Source of the DNA: Nitrospirota bacterium
GTDB taxonomy: Bacteria > Nitrospirota > JACRHJ01
Direction: 5' to 3'
Assembly: GCA_021785055.1 (NCBI GenBank)
Contig: JAJYGS010000105.1
Location: forward strand, 1-15,970
Length of the DNA: 15,970 nucleotides
Shown: positions 1 to 6,993 of the stretch, one piece after another
Layout: each line of letters opens with the position of its first letter
Numbering within the stretch: the first letter of the stretch is position 1
Notes under the pieces: generated by a model
Databases searched by the model: none
The model's input: the letters and a program-made list of their open reading frames with translations, nothing else
What the model was told of the DNA's origin: nothing
Program-made: the position numbers and the translations under genes

Positions 1-1
1 C

Positions 2-193
2 CTGCCGGAGGTTACCGTAAAGATGAGAGTCGGGGGCGAGAGCGGCAAAAGCCTCATGAACATTATCAGGGCCAACGCGGAGGTCAGGCGGGCGTGGCTT
101 GAAAACGGACTGAAGCCGCCCCCGCTTATCTACTTGAGAAAACCGTTATCCAAGCTAAGGCAGCTGGCGTTAATCCGGAGGCGGGAAAAATGA
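2..193 (+). CDS. Glycosyltransferase family 2, C-terminal fragment (5' end outside window)
   Basis: An open frame enters from the left edge and ends at a TGA that overlaps the ATG of gmd (ATGA), so the two are probably translationally coupled. The 63 visible residues include the stretch MRVGGESGKSLMNIIRAN and then YLRKPLSKLRQL. This resembles the conserved tail of WcaA/WcaE-like family 2 glycosyltransferases, in which an MRxGGxSxKSLxNIIxxN segment is followed by a basic amphipathic end near the membrane. The catalytic GT-A domain lies outside the window, so donor and acceptor sugars cannot be read. Its position just before gmd and a sugar phosphotransferase suggests that it adds a sugar during surface polysaccharide assembly on the cytoplasmic face. 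The family call rests on a short tail only. Confidence 0.7.
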   Translation: MPEVTVKMRVGGESGKSLMNIIRANAEVRRAWLENGLKPPPLIYLRKPLSKLRQLALIRRREK

Positions 194-1278
194 AGAAACG
201 CGCACTGGTTTCGGGGATTACCGGGCAGGACGGCGCATACCTGGCGGAGCTGCTCCTAAAGAAAGGCTACGAGGTGCACGGCATAAAGAGACGCGCATCG
301 CTCTTAAACACGGACAGGATAGACAGGTTCTATGTTGACCCGCATGAAGGCAATACGGACTTCCGCCTGCACTACGGGGACATGACCGATTCTACTAACC
401 TCATAAGGATAATCCAGGAAGTCCAGCCGGACGAGATATACAACCTCGCCGCCCAGAGCCACGTGCAGGTATCTTTCGAGACGGCGGAATACACGGCGAA
501 CGCGGACGCGCTCGGGACGCTCAGGATGCTTGAGGCGTTACGGATACTCGGCATGTCGGGTTCCGTGCGCTTCTACCAGGCATCGACAAGCGAGCTTTAC
601 GGGCTCGTCCAGAAAACTCCGCAGGACGAAAGGACGCCTTTTTATCCGAGGAGCCCTTACGCGGCGGCGAAGCTCTACGCCTATTGGATTGCCGTCAACT
701 ACCGCGAGGCTTACGGCATCCATGCGTCGAACGGCATACTCTTCAACCACGAATCCCCGCTTCGGGGCGAGACCTTCGTCACGAGAAAAATAACCAGGGC
801 GGTCGCGAGGATAAAGACGGGGCTTTACGGAAAGCTGTACCTCGGCAACCTCGACGCAAGGCGGGACTGGGGACATGCCCGCGATTACGCGGAAGGGATG
901 TGGATGATACTCCAGCACCCCTATCCCGACGATTTCTGCCTCGCCACGGGCGAGAACCACTCCGTCAGGGAATTCGTCGAGCTTGCGTTTAGGGAGGCCG
1001 GAATCGACATCGTCTGGGAGGGAGAGGGAGCAGGCGAGAGGGGGCTTAATGCCGCAACCGGGAATGCGCTTATTGAAATCGACGAGAGGTATTTCAGGCC
1101 GACCGAGGTGAACGCGCTCCTTGGCGATTCTTCCAAGGCCAGGTCAGTCCTGGGCTGGAGTCCAAAGGTGAGCTTTGGTGAGCTTGTGCGCGAGATGGTC
1201 CGGGCGGATTTGATGGAAGCGGAAAAAGAGGCCGTATTAAAACAAAACGGTTATGAGATTTTAAACTGCCATGAATAA
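190..1278 (+). CDS. gmd: GDP-mannose 4,6-dehydratase
   Basis: Converts GDP-D-mannose to GDP-4-keto-6-deoxy-D-mannose, the branch point to GDP-fucose, GDP-rhamnose, GDP-perosamine and related sugars; cytoplasmic and NADP-dependent. The 362-residue protein is full length for the family. It is an extended short-chain dehydrogenase: GITGQDG at 9-15 is the dinucleotide-binding loop, the RRAS segment at 34-37 fits NADP binding, and the active site is visible as T133 and E135 (STSELYG) with Y157 and K161 (SPYAAAK). The NHESPLRGETFVTRKIT segment (186-202) and RDWGHARDYAEGMW (225-238) are typical of Gmd. The ATG overlaps the upstream glycosyltransferase stop, and the sugar phosphotransferase starts 24 bases downstream. 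No epimerase/reductase (fcl) or rmd gene is visible, so the final sugar is unknown. Confidence 0.96.
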   Translation: MKKRALVSGITGQDGAYLAELLLKKGYEVHGIKRRASLLNTDRIDRFYVDPHEGNTDFRLHYGDMTDSTNLIRIIQEVQPDEIYNLAAQSHVQVSFETAEYTANADALGTLRMLEALRILGMSGSVRFYQASTSELYGLVQKTPQDERTPFYPRSPYAAAKLYAYWIAVNYREAYGIHASNGILFNHESPLRGETFVTRKITRAVARIKTGLYGKLYLGNLDARRDWGHARDYAEGMWMILQHPYPDDFCLATGENHSVREFVELAFREAGIDIVWEGEGAGERGLNAATGNALIEIDERYFRPTEVNALLGDSSKARSVLGWSPKVSFGELVREMVRADLMEAEKEAVLKQNGYEILNCHE

Positions 1279-1302
1279 GGGCGCTGTGCTTGCGAGGCCG
1301 AA

Positions 1303-2688
1303 GTGATAAGAATCTGGGGCCGGGTGCTTAACGGGAACGTCCTCTGGATTGCGCTGGCCGACATCTTCATTTTCTTTTCTGCCGTTATCCTCGCCGTCTT
1401 TGTGAGGCTGGAACCGGACGAGGCACGCTTCTATGCGGCGGGACACCTTCTGCCCATCGGGTTCCTGCCGCTCGTTTTTTTTATATGTTTCATAATCGCA
1501 GATTTATACGACCTGAAGAAGGATTTCAGGAGCGCCCGCCACCTTCTTAACGTCCTCGCCGCATGCGCAGCCGCCATGCTCATATCCGCCGCCCTGTTTT
1601 ATTCCTCGATGCAGTATCTCGGCAGGGGCGTGTTCGCCGTCTCAGGCGTCCTTATATTCCTCTCCGCATCGCTCGTAAGGTCCGTCTCGACGTCGCTCGG
1701 CTCGAAAGAGCGCTGGCAGAAAAAGGTTTTAATCGTCGGCGCCGGAGCCGCCGGAGAAAAGCTCCTGAACACCGCGGCGGAGAATCCGGGCTGCGGCATA
1801 CACGTCGTCGGTTTCGTCGACGACGACCCGTCCAAGACCGGCAAGACCGTGCGCGGGAAGCCCGTATACGGGACCTGCGACGAACTTATCGAGGTGTCCG
1901 GCAGGCTGAACGCGGACATAGTCGCCGTATGCGTGACGGGCTGCAAGAGCGACAGCCTCGCCAGGAACCTCGTCAACTGCCATTACAACCACATCACGGT
2001 GATGGACATGCCGAGCGTCTTCGAGGCAATAACCGGGAAGCTCCCGCTGGACAGCATCGCGAACGACTGGCTGCTGACCAGCGCGATTTCCGGCAGCCGT
2101 GGAGCCTACAGGAAGACCAAGAGGTTTCTCGACATAATTTTCTCGCTTCTTCTGCTGTATATTTCGTCGCCCGTGGCGCTCGCTGCGGCCGTTGCCTTGA
2201 AGCTCGATTCAAGGGGCGGGCTTTTCTACAAACAGGAGCGCATCGGGATGAACTTCAGGAAGTTCAAAATCCTGAAGTTCAGGACCATGATTTATAACGC
2301 GGATAAAGGCAGGGAGCCGACCCCGGCGGTAAAGAACGACCTGAGGATAACGCGGGTGGGGCGGATAATAAGGAAACTCCGGATAGACGAGATTCCACAG
2401 CTTATAAATGTCCTCATGGGCGATATGAGTTTTGTGGGCCCAAGACCCGATATAGAGAACATCGTGACGGCGCTCAACAGGGAGATACCGTCATACGGCT
2501 ACCGGCTGACCGTCAAACCCGGCATTACCGGCTGGGCGCAGGTATGTCATTCCCCCGCCGTTACAAAAGAGGAGTTCGTGGAAAAGCTGCGCTACGACCT
2601 CTACTACATAAAGAACATGTCTATCCTGCTGGACATGCTTATCGTGCTGAAGACCATACGCACCGTAATCACCTGCGGCGGACATTAA
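1303..2688 (+). CDS. Polyprenyl-phosphate sugar-1-phosphotransferase (WbaP/WcaJ-like initiating enzyme)
   Basis: Transfers a sugar-1-phosphate from a nucleotide sugar to undecaprenyl phosphate, the first membrane step of capsule, exopolysaccharide or O-antigen repeat synthesis. At 461 residues it has the long-form architecture. Four predicted membrane helices lie near 12-34, 51-67, 82-101 and 108-124. A Rossmann-like CoA_binding_3 domain follows, with GAGAAGE at 146-152 and VGFVDDDP at 169-176. The catalytic domain starts at KRFLDI (273-278) with a hydrophobic re-entrant helix to about 300, then KFRTM (325-329), the DE pair at 362-363 in LRIDEIPQLINVL, FVGPRPD at 377-383 and GITGWAQV at 407-414. 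It starts with GTG, the first start codon after the in-frame gmd stop; the ribosome site is weak. Sugar specificity (glucose, galactose or an N-acetyl sugar) cannot be read. It is probably co-transcribed with gmd. Confidence 0.93.
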   Translation: MIRIWGRVLNGNVLWIALADIFIFFSAVILAVFVRLEPDEARFYAAGHLLPIGFLPLVFFICFIIADLYDLKKDFRSARHLLNVLAACAAAMLISAALFYSSMQYLGRGVFAVSGVLIFLSASLVRSVSTSLGSKERWQKKVLIVGAGAAGEKLLNTAAENPGCGIHVVGFVDDDPSKTGKTVRGKPVYGTCDELIEVSGRLNADIVAVCVTGCKSDSLARNLVNCHYNHITVMDMPSVFEAITGKLPLDSIANDWLLTSAISGSRGAYRKTKRFLDIIFSLLLLYISSPVALAAAVALKLDSRGGLFYKQERIGMNFRKFKILKFRTMIYNADKGREPTPAVKNDLRITRVGRIIRKLRIDEIPQLINVLMGDMSFVGPRPDIENIVTALNREIPSYGYRLTVKPGITGWAQVCHSPAVTKEEFVEKLRYDLYYIKNMSILLDMLIVLKTIRTVITCGGH

Positions 2689-2700
2689 TCAGCTCTGTTG

Positions 2701-2730
2701 GGGAGGGAATGCTCCCTCCCTCGATGGAGG
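2701..2730 (+). other. Hairpin after the polysaccharide operon, with an alternative pairing
   Basis: GGGAGGGA at 2701-2708 pairs perfectly with TCCCTCCC at 2713-2720 around the loop ATGC. It begins 13 bases after the phosphotransferase stop. The 3' arm can instead pair downstream: CCTCC at 2715-2719 with GGAGG at 2726-2730. No run of T follows, so it is not a classical intrinsic terminator. It may stabilise or weakly end the upstream transcript. Confidence 0.45.
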
Positions 2731-2746
2731 CATGAAGGGAATCTTG

Positions 2747-2775
2747 TTGACTATAAAATTGTAATTATTTATGAT
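2747..2775 (+). promoter_or_regulatory. Sigma70-like promoter for the radical SAM-birA pair
   Basis: TTGACT (2747-2752) and TATGAT (2770-2775) are separated by exactly 17 bases in a locally AT-rich patch. Each box differs from consensus at one position. Transcription would begin near 2782, just before a GGAGG ribosome site at 2797-2801, which argues for the downstream ATG at 2807 as the start of the radical SAM gene. Confidence 0.7.
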
Positions 2776-2806
2776 TGCCTCTGGAGAAAAAAATCTGGAG
2801 GCGGCG

Positions 2807-4138
2807 ATGAGAATAAAGCTTATAATGCCGGCATGGCCCAAGTCCTCCCTATGGGGAAAGATGGGCTCCGGAATTCCTTCCCTGTCCCTTGCCACGGTCG
2901 CGGCCCTCACCCCGCCGGAACACGAAGTCAGCATCATCTACGACGAAAAAGGCCCCATAGACTACGACGACCCCGTGGACGTCGTGGGCATGACCGGCAT
3001 GACGCCGGTATCGAAGCGCGCCTATGAAATATCAGCCGAGTTCAGGAAGCGCGGCGTGTTTACCGTCATGGGCGGCATCCACGCCACGATGGTCCCGGAG
3101 GAGGCCGCGCTCCATTTCGATTCCGTCGTAGTCGGCGAGGGCGAGCGCACCTGGCAGGCCCTGCTTCGGGATTACGAAAAAGGGCGGGACAACGTGAAGA
3201 AATTCTACAAAAACGACGGTCTCATCGACCTAGAGACCGAGTCTCCCGTCCCGCGCCTGGACTACTACAAAAAGCAGGGCTTCTTCCTGCCGAACATCAT
3301 CCAGACTACGCGCGGCTGCCCGTTCAACTGCGAGTTCTGCACGGTAACGAAGTTCTTCGGACGCTCCTACCGCCACAAATCGCACGCTCAGGTGGTGAAA
3401 GAGATAGAGGCGATGGATAGGGACAGGTTTCGCGGCAACGAGGTATTTTTCTGCGACGACAATATCGTCGCGAACAGGAATTTCCTGATGCGGATGTGCG
3501 ACGACGTAACGCCGTTCAAGATAAACTGGTACGCCCAGAGCACTGCGGCTGTCGCGGACGACGACGAAGTCTTAAGGAAGATGGAGCAGGCCGGGTGCAA
3601 GGTGCTCTTCGTCGGGTTCGACTCGCTGAACCAGGAATCCTTGGACGGCATAGACAAGGGCCATAACGTGGTGGAGAAGTATGCGACGGTGGTGAAGAAA
3701 TTCCACGACAGAGGCATCAGCATACACGGCTCGTTCATGTTCGGCTTCGACCACGACAGGATGGACGTGTTCCGGAAGTTCATAGACTTCGGGATGAAGG
3801 TGAAGCTCGATGCCGCGTTCCTGACGATAGTTACTCCGTTTCCCGGCACGCGCATCCACGAGAGGCTCAAGGCCGAGGGCCGTATCTTCGACTACGACTG
3901 GGAGCACTACGACATATCGACGGTCGTTTATCAGCCCGCGAACCTCACGGTGAAAGACCTCCAGGAAGGCTACTGGTGGATGTTCCGGGAATTCCATACA
4001 TACCCCAACATCTTCAAGCGCCTCTGGGGCAATACGCCCTCCTGGCTCATCAACCCCGGCTCCAACATGGTATTCAAGGTCTTCGGCGGCAGGACGTTCC
4101 CGAAGGTGAAGGATAAAGAACGGTTTATCAATGTCTGA
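2807..4138 (+). CDS. B12-binding-domain radical SAM protein, substrate unknown
   Basis: A 443-residue cytoplasmic enzyme of the cobalamin-binding radical SAM superfamily. The N-terminal Rossmann-like part (about 1-135) has the characteristic VMGGIHATMVPEEAL-like and VVVGEGE segments (87-113) but no DxHxxG cobalamin-ligating motif, as in many base-off class members. The radical SAM core carries CPFNCEFC with cysteines at 171, 175 and 178 for the 4Fe-4S cluster, preceded by TTRG. FFCDDN at 214-219 and FVGFDSLNQ at 268-276 are further core strands, and TPFPGTRIHERL at 343-354 marks the end of the barrel. The 65-residue C-terminal tail is aromatic-rich. An upstream in-frame ATG at 2771 is rejected because it lies in the -10 box; ATG 2807 has GGAGG five bases upstream. 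The gene overlaps birA by 8 bases. A methyltransferase or other C-H modification of lipid, sugar or cofactor is possible; the sequence alone does not decide. Confidence 0.87.
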   Translation: MRIKLIMPAWPKSSLWGKMGSGIPSLSLATVAALTPPEHEVSIIYDEKGPIDYDDPVDVVGMTGMTPVSKRAYEISAEFRKRGVFTVMGGIHATMVPEEAALHFDSVVVGEGERTWQALLRDYEKGRDNVKKFYKNDGLIDLETESPVPRLDYYKKQGFFLPNIIQTTRGCPFNCEFCTVTKFFGRSYRHKSHAQVVKEIEAMDRDRFRGNEVFFCDDNIVANRNFLMRMCDDVTPFKINWYAQSTAAVADDDEVLRKMEQAGCKVLFVGFDSLNQESLDGIDKGHNVVEKYATVVKKFHDRGISIHGSFMFGFDHDRMDVFRKFIDFGMKVKLDAAFLTIVTPFPGTRIHERLKAEGRIFDYDWEHYDISTVVYQPANLTVKDLQEGYWWMFREFHTYPNIFKRLWGNTPSWLINPGSNMVFKVFGGRTFPKVKDKERFINV

Positions 4139-4955
4139 CGGCAGCCGGGAAACCTCCGACCGCGTTACGGAACGCGGGATTCTTCCGGGACTTGCGACCG
4201 GGCGTCTCGGGCGGCGTATAATCTATTTCGATTCCACGGACTCCACGAACGCCAGGGCATCAAAATTAGCAAGCGAAGGCGCGCCGGAAGGGACGCTTGT
4301 AATCGCGGAGCATCAGACCGCAGGCCGTGGCCGCCTGGGGCGGAAATGGGAATCTCCGCCCGGCGTGAATTTATATTTCACCCTGATATTGCGCCCTGAA
4401 ATCCCGCCCGCAGCCGCGCCCATGATAACGCTTGCCGCCGCCGCGGCGTTGACGAAGGCCGTCCGCGCGCTCTACAACCTTCCCGCCGCGATAAAATGGC
4501 CGAACGACATGCTCATCGGTTTTAAAAAGGCCGCCGGGATACTCACGGAGATGAACGCGGAGCCTGGGCGCGTCCGGCACGTGCTCCTGGGGGTCGGCGT
4601 GGACGTGAACATGACGCGGGAAATGTTCCCGGAAGAGATACGAGACATATCGACTTCCATTTATATCGCACGCGGGGAGAAGGCGAACCGGGCGGAGCTT
4701 CTGAGGCGGTTTCTTTTTGAAATGGAGACGCTCTACGATAACATCGTTTCCGGCAGAAAAGAGGTTGTTCTTGACGCCTGGCGCTCTCTTTCCTGCACGC
4801 TCGGCAGGCGCGTAACCGTCAAGGGGCTATGGGGAGAGCGCACCGGGACGGCCACGGACATCGACGGCTCCGGGGGCCTTGTAATCGAAGACGACGGCGG
4901 AAAGCGCGAAACGGTTATCAGCGGCGATTTATTCTTCAATTATCCCCCCGAATAA
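4131..4955 (+). CDS. birA: Biotin--[acetyl-CoA-carboxylase] ligase, monofunctional
   Basis: Activates biotin with ATP to biotinyl-5'-AMP and attaches it to the lysine of biotin carboxyl carrier protein. The 274-residue protein has only about 28 residues before the catalytic core, so the winged-helix repressor domain of bifunctional BirA is absent. The core shows FDSTDSTN at 33-40, the biotin/adenylate loop GRGRLGRKW at 65-73, and KWPNDM at 122-127, whose K122 matches the catalytic lysine of the family. GVGVDVN at 154-160 and an SH3-like C-terminal domain (about 221-270) complete the fold. The start overlaps the radical SAM gene by 8 bases, so it likely shares that promoter; a terminator follows at 5067-5090. 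An obvious client would be acetyl-CoA carboxylase, whose accA lies 3.5 kb away. Without the DNA-binding domain it is not expected to repress biotin genes. Confidence 0.95.
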   Translation: MSDGSRETSDRVTERGILPGLATGRLGRRIIYFDSTDSTNARASKLASEGAPEGTLVIAEHQTAGRGRLGRKWESPPGVNLYFTLILRPEIPPAAAPMITLAAAAALTKAVRALYNLPAAIKWPNDMLIGFKKAAGILTEMNAEPGRVRHVLLGVGVDVNMTREMFPEEIRDISTSIYIARGEKANRAELLRRFLFEMETLYDNIVSGRKEVVLDAWRSLSCTLGRRVTVKGLWGERTGTATDIDGSGGLVIEDDGGKRETVISGDLFFNYPPE

Positions 4956-4957
4956 AA

Positions 4958-5044
4958 AACTGAGCAGGGAATTTTTCGGTTCATATAGTCCGGAAGTTTT
5001 TACGCTCCCTTTTTATATGTCCCTACTATTTTCCCCACTCAGTT
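4958..5044. repeat. Long imperfect inverted repeat between birA and the cytochrome gene
   Basis: The left arm AACTGAGCAGGGAA (4958-4971) and right arm TTCCCCACTCAGTT (5031-5044) are complementary at 12 of 14 positions around about 59 bases of AT-rich spacer. On the minus strand the structure ends in a run of six T (plus-strand A run at 4954-4959), so it may act as a leaky terminator for the leftward cytochrome gene. It may instead be a small mobile palindrome. It differs in sequence from the repeats near 7.3 and 9.5 kb. Confidence 0.45.
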
Positions 5045-5066
5045 AATTAAATTATACCTCGTGTTC

Positions 5067-5090
5067 CCGGTTTGTCAAATCGGCTTTTTT
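5067..5090 (+). terminator. Intrinsic terminator for the radical SAM-birA transcript
   Basis: CCGGTTT (5067-5073) pairs with AAATCGG (5077-5083), one pair being G-T, around a three-base loop. A run of six T follows at 5085-5090. The T run reaches into the stop codon of the opposing cytochrome gene, so the two genes converge here with almost no spare sequence. Confidence 0.6.
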
Positions 5091-6003
5091 ACGGCCACCA
5101 TCTCCATAGGGCGATTATCGCGATGACCAGAAATATCGCCGTAAGGTTCGTGTAGGCCAGGAGGTAGAAGGCGGCCCTGGGTTTGTTGTTTGAGGGGAGA
5201 GGGATATTTAATACACCCGCCTTCGGGAAATTATCCAGCTTCTCAGGGCCGTGCGGGGCCTGTTTGATGGCCGTGGTAAGGTCCATCCCGGCTATGTGTC
5301 TTGCGTGTTTTCCGTTTTTCCAGAGCGGGCTTTCGCTGAGGTCGTAAACGATTCCGTTTACCGCCGCGCAAGCCTTCCTGCCGTCCCTGCCGTCGAAGTT
5401 CGACAGCGTCTCCGGCGTAAATCCGATATTCCCGCCTCCGGCGGCAGGTGCCGCTTTCGCAGCCAGTCTCTTCTTTAGTCTCGGACCTATTACGAACGTG
5501 ACGATTGCGGCGGAGGAGGCCATGATCAGGTACAGAAAAATCTTTATTGACAATAAGATACCGAAACGGCTATGGAAGAATGCGCCGAAGGACGGCATAA
5601 CGGAGATTGTAAGGAATAAACCCGTTACTCCTACGATGATGGTGCCCGCCCAGCCTAAGGCAAGCTCTCCCTTCGGAAGGCCCCTGGCGGCGTATGCGGG
5701 TTTCAGGATTATATGGACGTAGAATATCGCGCCGAACCAGATTATCCCTGCAAGTATATGGAGATAGCCGATTATGAAACGGGCGGTATCCTTTACCGGA
5801 GACGGCGGTTTTATTTTGCCGGAGAGCATGGTTTTATATCTTTGGCCGGCAGTGGTAAGCGTGCCGCCGCCGGATGGGTTTTCGTGGCAGAAAGCGCACG
5901 GAAGGCCGGTTTTCATGGCGAACTGCTCCGTGGCCGGCGCGGGTGCGGCAGGGGCCATAAAAAGCAGCATGAAGGCCAGTGCGGTGAGGATTTTCATGGG
6001 CAT
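5089..6003 (-). CDS. Membrane-bound cytochrome: c-type heme motif + three helices + cytochrome b5-like domain
   Basis: A 304-residue multi-domain protein. Residues 1-24 look like a signal peptide (cleavage after APA). CAFCH at 36-40 is a c-type heme attachment site, within GLPCAFCHENPSGGG, a setting seen in small periplasmic cytochromes. Three helices follow at about 77-99, 117-135 and 147-172; the first contains H82 and H97 and resembles CopD/DUF2269-like helices. Residues 195-268 match the short cytochrome b5-like heme-binding family (COG4892 type): NGIVYDLSES, WKNGKHARHIAG with H233 and H236, and APHG with H251. A last helix (281-299) ends in WRWWP. Positive charges after helices 1 and 3 put the b5 domain in the cytoplasm and the c heme outside. 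That would allow electron transfer across the membrane, which is an inference. There is no clear ribosome site; see the promoter at 6009-6037. Partner unknown. Confidence 0.82.
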   Translation of the reverse strand: MPMKILTALAFMLLFMAPAAPAPATEQFAMKTGLPCAFCHENPSGGGTLTTAGQRYKTMLSGKIKPPSPVKDTARFIIGYLHILAGIIWFGAIFYVHIILKPAYAARGLPKGELALGWAGTIIVGVTGLFLTISVMPSFGAFFHSRFGILLSIKIFLYLIMASSAAIVTFVIGPRLKKRLAAKAAPAAGGGNIGFTPETLSNFDGRDGRKACAAVNGIVYDLSESPLWKNGKHARHIAGMDLTTAIKQAPHGPEKLDNFPKAGVLNIPLPSNNKPRAAFYLLAYTNLTAIFLVIAIIALWRWWP

Positions 6004-6008
6004 TCGGA

Positions 6009-6037
6009 ATATTACAACAGGAGGGGCAAAAAATCAA
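6009..6037 (-). promoter_or_regulatory. Possible promoter for the cytochrome gene, implying a very short or absent leader
   Basis: Read on the minus strand, TTGATT (6037-6032) and TAATAT (6014-6009) are 17 bases apart. Initiation about seven bases after the -10 box would fall at the ATG itself (6003) or at the second ATG (5997), giving a leaderless or nearly leaderless message. This fits the lack of a Shine-Dalgarno sequence. It is a motif match only. Confidence 0.4.
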
Positions 6038-6044
6038 AAAGATA

Positions 6045-6073
6045 TTGAAATAGCATCGGGTTTCTGGTATCTT
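6045..6073 (+). promoter_or_regulatory. Sigma70-like promoter for coaX
   Basis: TTGAAA (6045-6050) and TATCTT (6068-6073) are separated by 17 bases. Transcription would begin near 6080, which excludes the longest in-frame start (GTG 6076) and supports GTG 6106. The -35 box is only seven bases from the -35 box of the divergent cytochrome promoter, so the two would compete for or share regulators. Confidence 0.55.
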
Positions 6074-6105
6074 TCGTGAGGTCAGGGCAATACTTGGGGG
6101 TTCTT

Positions 6106-6891
6106 GTGCTCCTCGCGATAGACATCGGCAACAGCACGATTTCATTCGGGATTCTTGAAGGCGAGGAGATAAAATGCTCCTTTAAGGCCGAGTCCCGCAA
6201 AAAAGCGTCTCCCGACGAATATTCGGCCTTTGTCCGCGCGCAGACGGCGGCCCTTGAAATTGCCCCAGGCGCAATCGACGGCGCGGTAATTTCCTCGGTG
6301 GCACCTGCACTTGTGCATGTTTTCTTCAGCGTCTTAAATACGCTCGGAATGCCCTCGCCGCTCCTTGTTTCCTCACGGCTAAAGCTCCCGATAAAGATAA
6401 AATACAAGTCCCCGGAAACACTCGGCTCGGACAGAATCGCCTCCGCGAGCGGGGCGTTTGCCGGTCGGCCAGCCTCAGAAAAAGGCCCGGTCGCGGTGCT
6501 CGATTTCGGCACGGCGACTACCATTTCCGTTGTCGATTCCGCCGGCAATTTTCTTGGCGGGACAATCTCCCCTGGGCTCATAACCTCTTATGAAGCCTTG
6601 ACAAATGCCGCCGCCGGACTTCCCCGCATCGGCCTTGCGTATCCCAAAAAGCCTGTCGGCGAGGACACAGCCGAGGGCCTCGAATCCGGGGTAATCCTGG
6701 GCCATGCGGCTATGGCGGAGGGGCTTTTAACCCGCGTAGAGGGCCAGCTTGGCGTGAAGCTTCGGGCCGTGGCGACAGGCGGGCTTGCCGATATGGTCGT
6801 CCCGCATATGGTCAGCCGGAAACCCGAAATCGACCCATACCTCACCCTGAAGGGCCTCGCCCTTATCTATAAGATAAATCAGGATAAATAG
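6106..6891 (+). CDS. coaX: Type III pantothenate kinase
   Basis: Phosphorylates pantothenate with ATP, the first step of coenzyme A synthesis, in the cytoplasm. Class III enzymes are not inhibited by CoA and need a monovalent cation. The 261-residue product begins at LLAIDIGNS, the first phosphate-binding motif with D6 of the acetate/sugar kinase fold. GSDRIA at 107-112 carries D109, the probable catalytic base. DFGTATT at 133-139 is the second phosphate motif, GGTISPG at 151-157 and ATGG at 223-226 follow, and DPYLTLKGLALIY closes the fold. I chose GTG 6106 because a GGGGG ribosome-binding run ends five bases upstream and nearly all family members begin with this motif; a longer GTG start at 6076 would precede the predicted transcription start. 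coaX is often next to birA, but here an inverted cytochrome gene separates them. Confidence 0.94.
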   Translation: MLLAIDIGNSTISFGILEGEEIKCSFKAESRKKASPDEYSAFVRAQTAALEIAPGAIDGAVISSVAPALVHVFFSVLNTLGMPSPLLVSSRLKLPIKIKYKSPETLGSDRIASASGAFAGRPASEKGPVAVLDFGTATTISVVDSAGNFLGGTISPGLITSYEALTNAAAGLPRIGLAYPKKPVGEDTAEGLESGVILGHAAMAEGLLTRVEGQLGVKLRAVATGGLADMVVPHMVSRKPEIDPYLTLKGLALIYKINQDK

Positions 6892-6913
6892 TCCTTTTTC
6901 TCAGTGCTGTATA

Positions 6914-6993
6914 AATAATCGCTTATTGAATACCAATGTTTTCAACGGGTTACGATGGTAAAAAACCGATTATTCGCTTCGTTCGGAATGACG
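6914..6993. repeat. Degenerate palindromic repeat (copy C)
   Basis: AATAATCG (6914-6921) and CGATTATT (6967-6974) are perfect inverse complements. The right side continues as CGCTTCGTTCGGAATGAC (6975-6992), a diverged version of the right arm at 9561-9591. The outer block of the left arm is not recognisable, so this looks like an old or truncated copy. Confidence 0.5.

Noticed and set aside
1271..1306. 11-codon frame overlapping the start of the sugar phosphotransferase
   Set aside because: Too short to judge as a leader peptide and no attenuator structure is visible.
2771..2806. Longer start for the radical SAM gene
   Set aside because: The ATG at 2771 falls inside the predicted -10 box, while ATG 2807 has GGAGG at the right distance.
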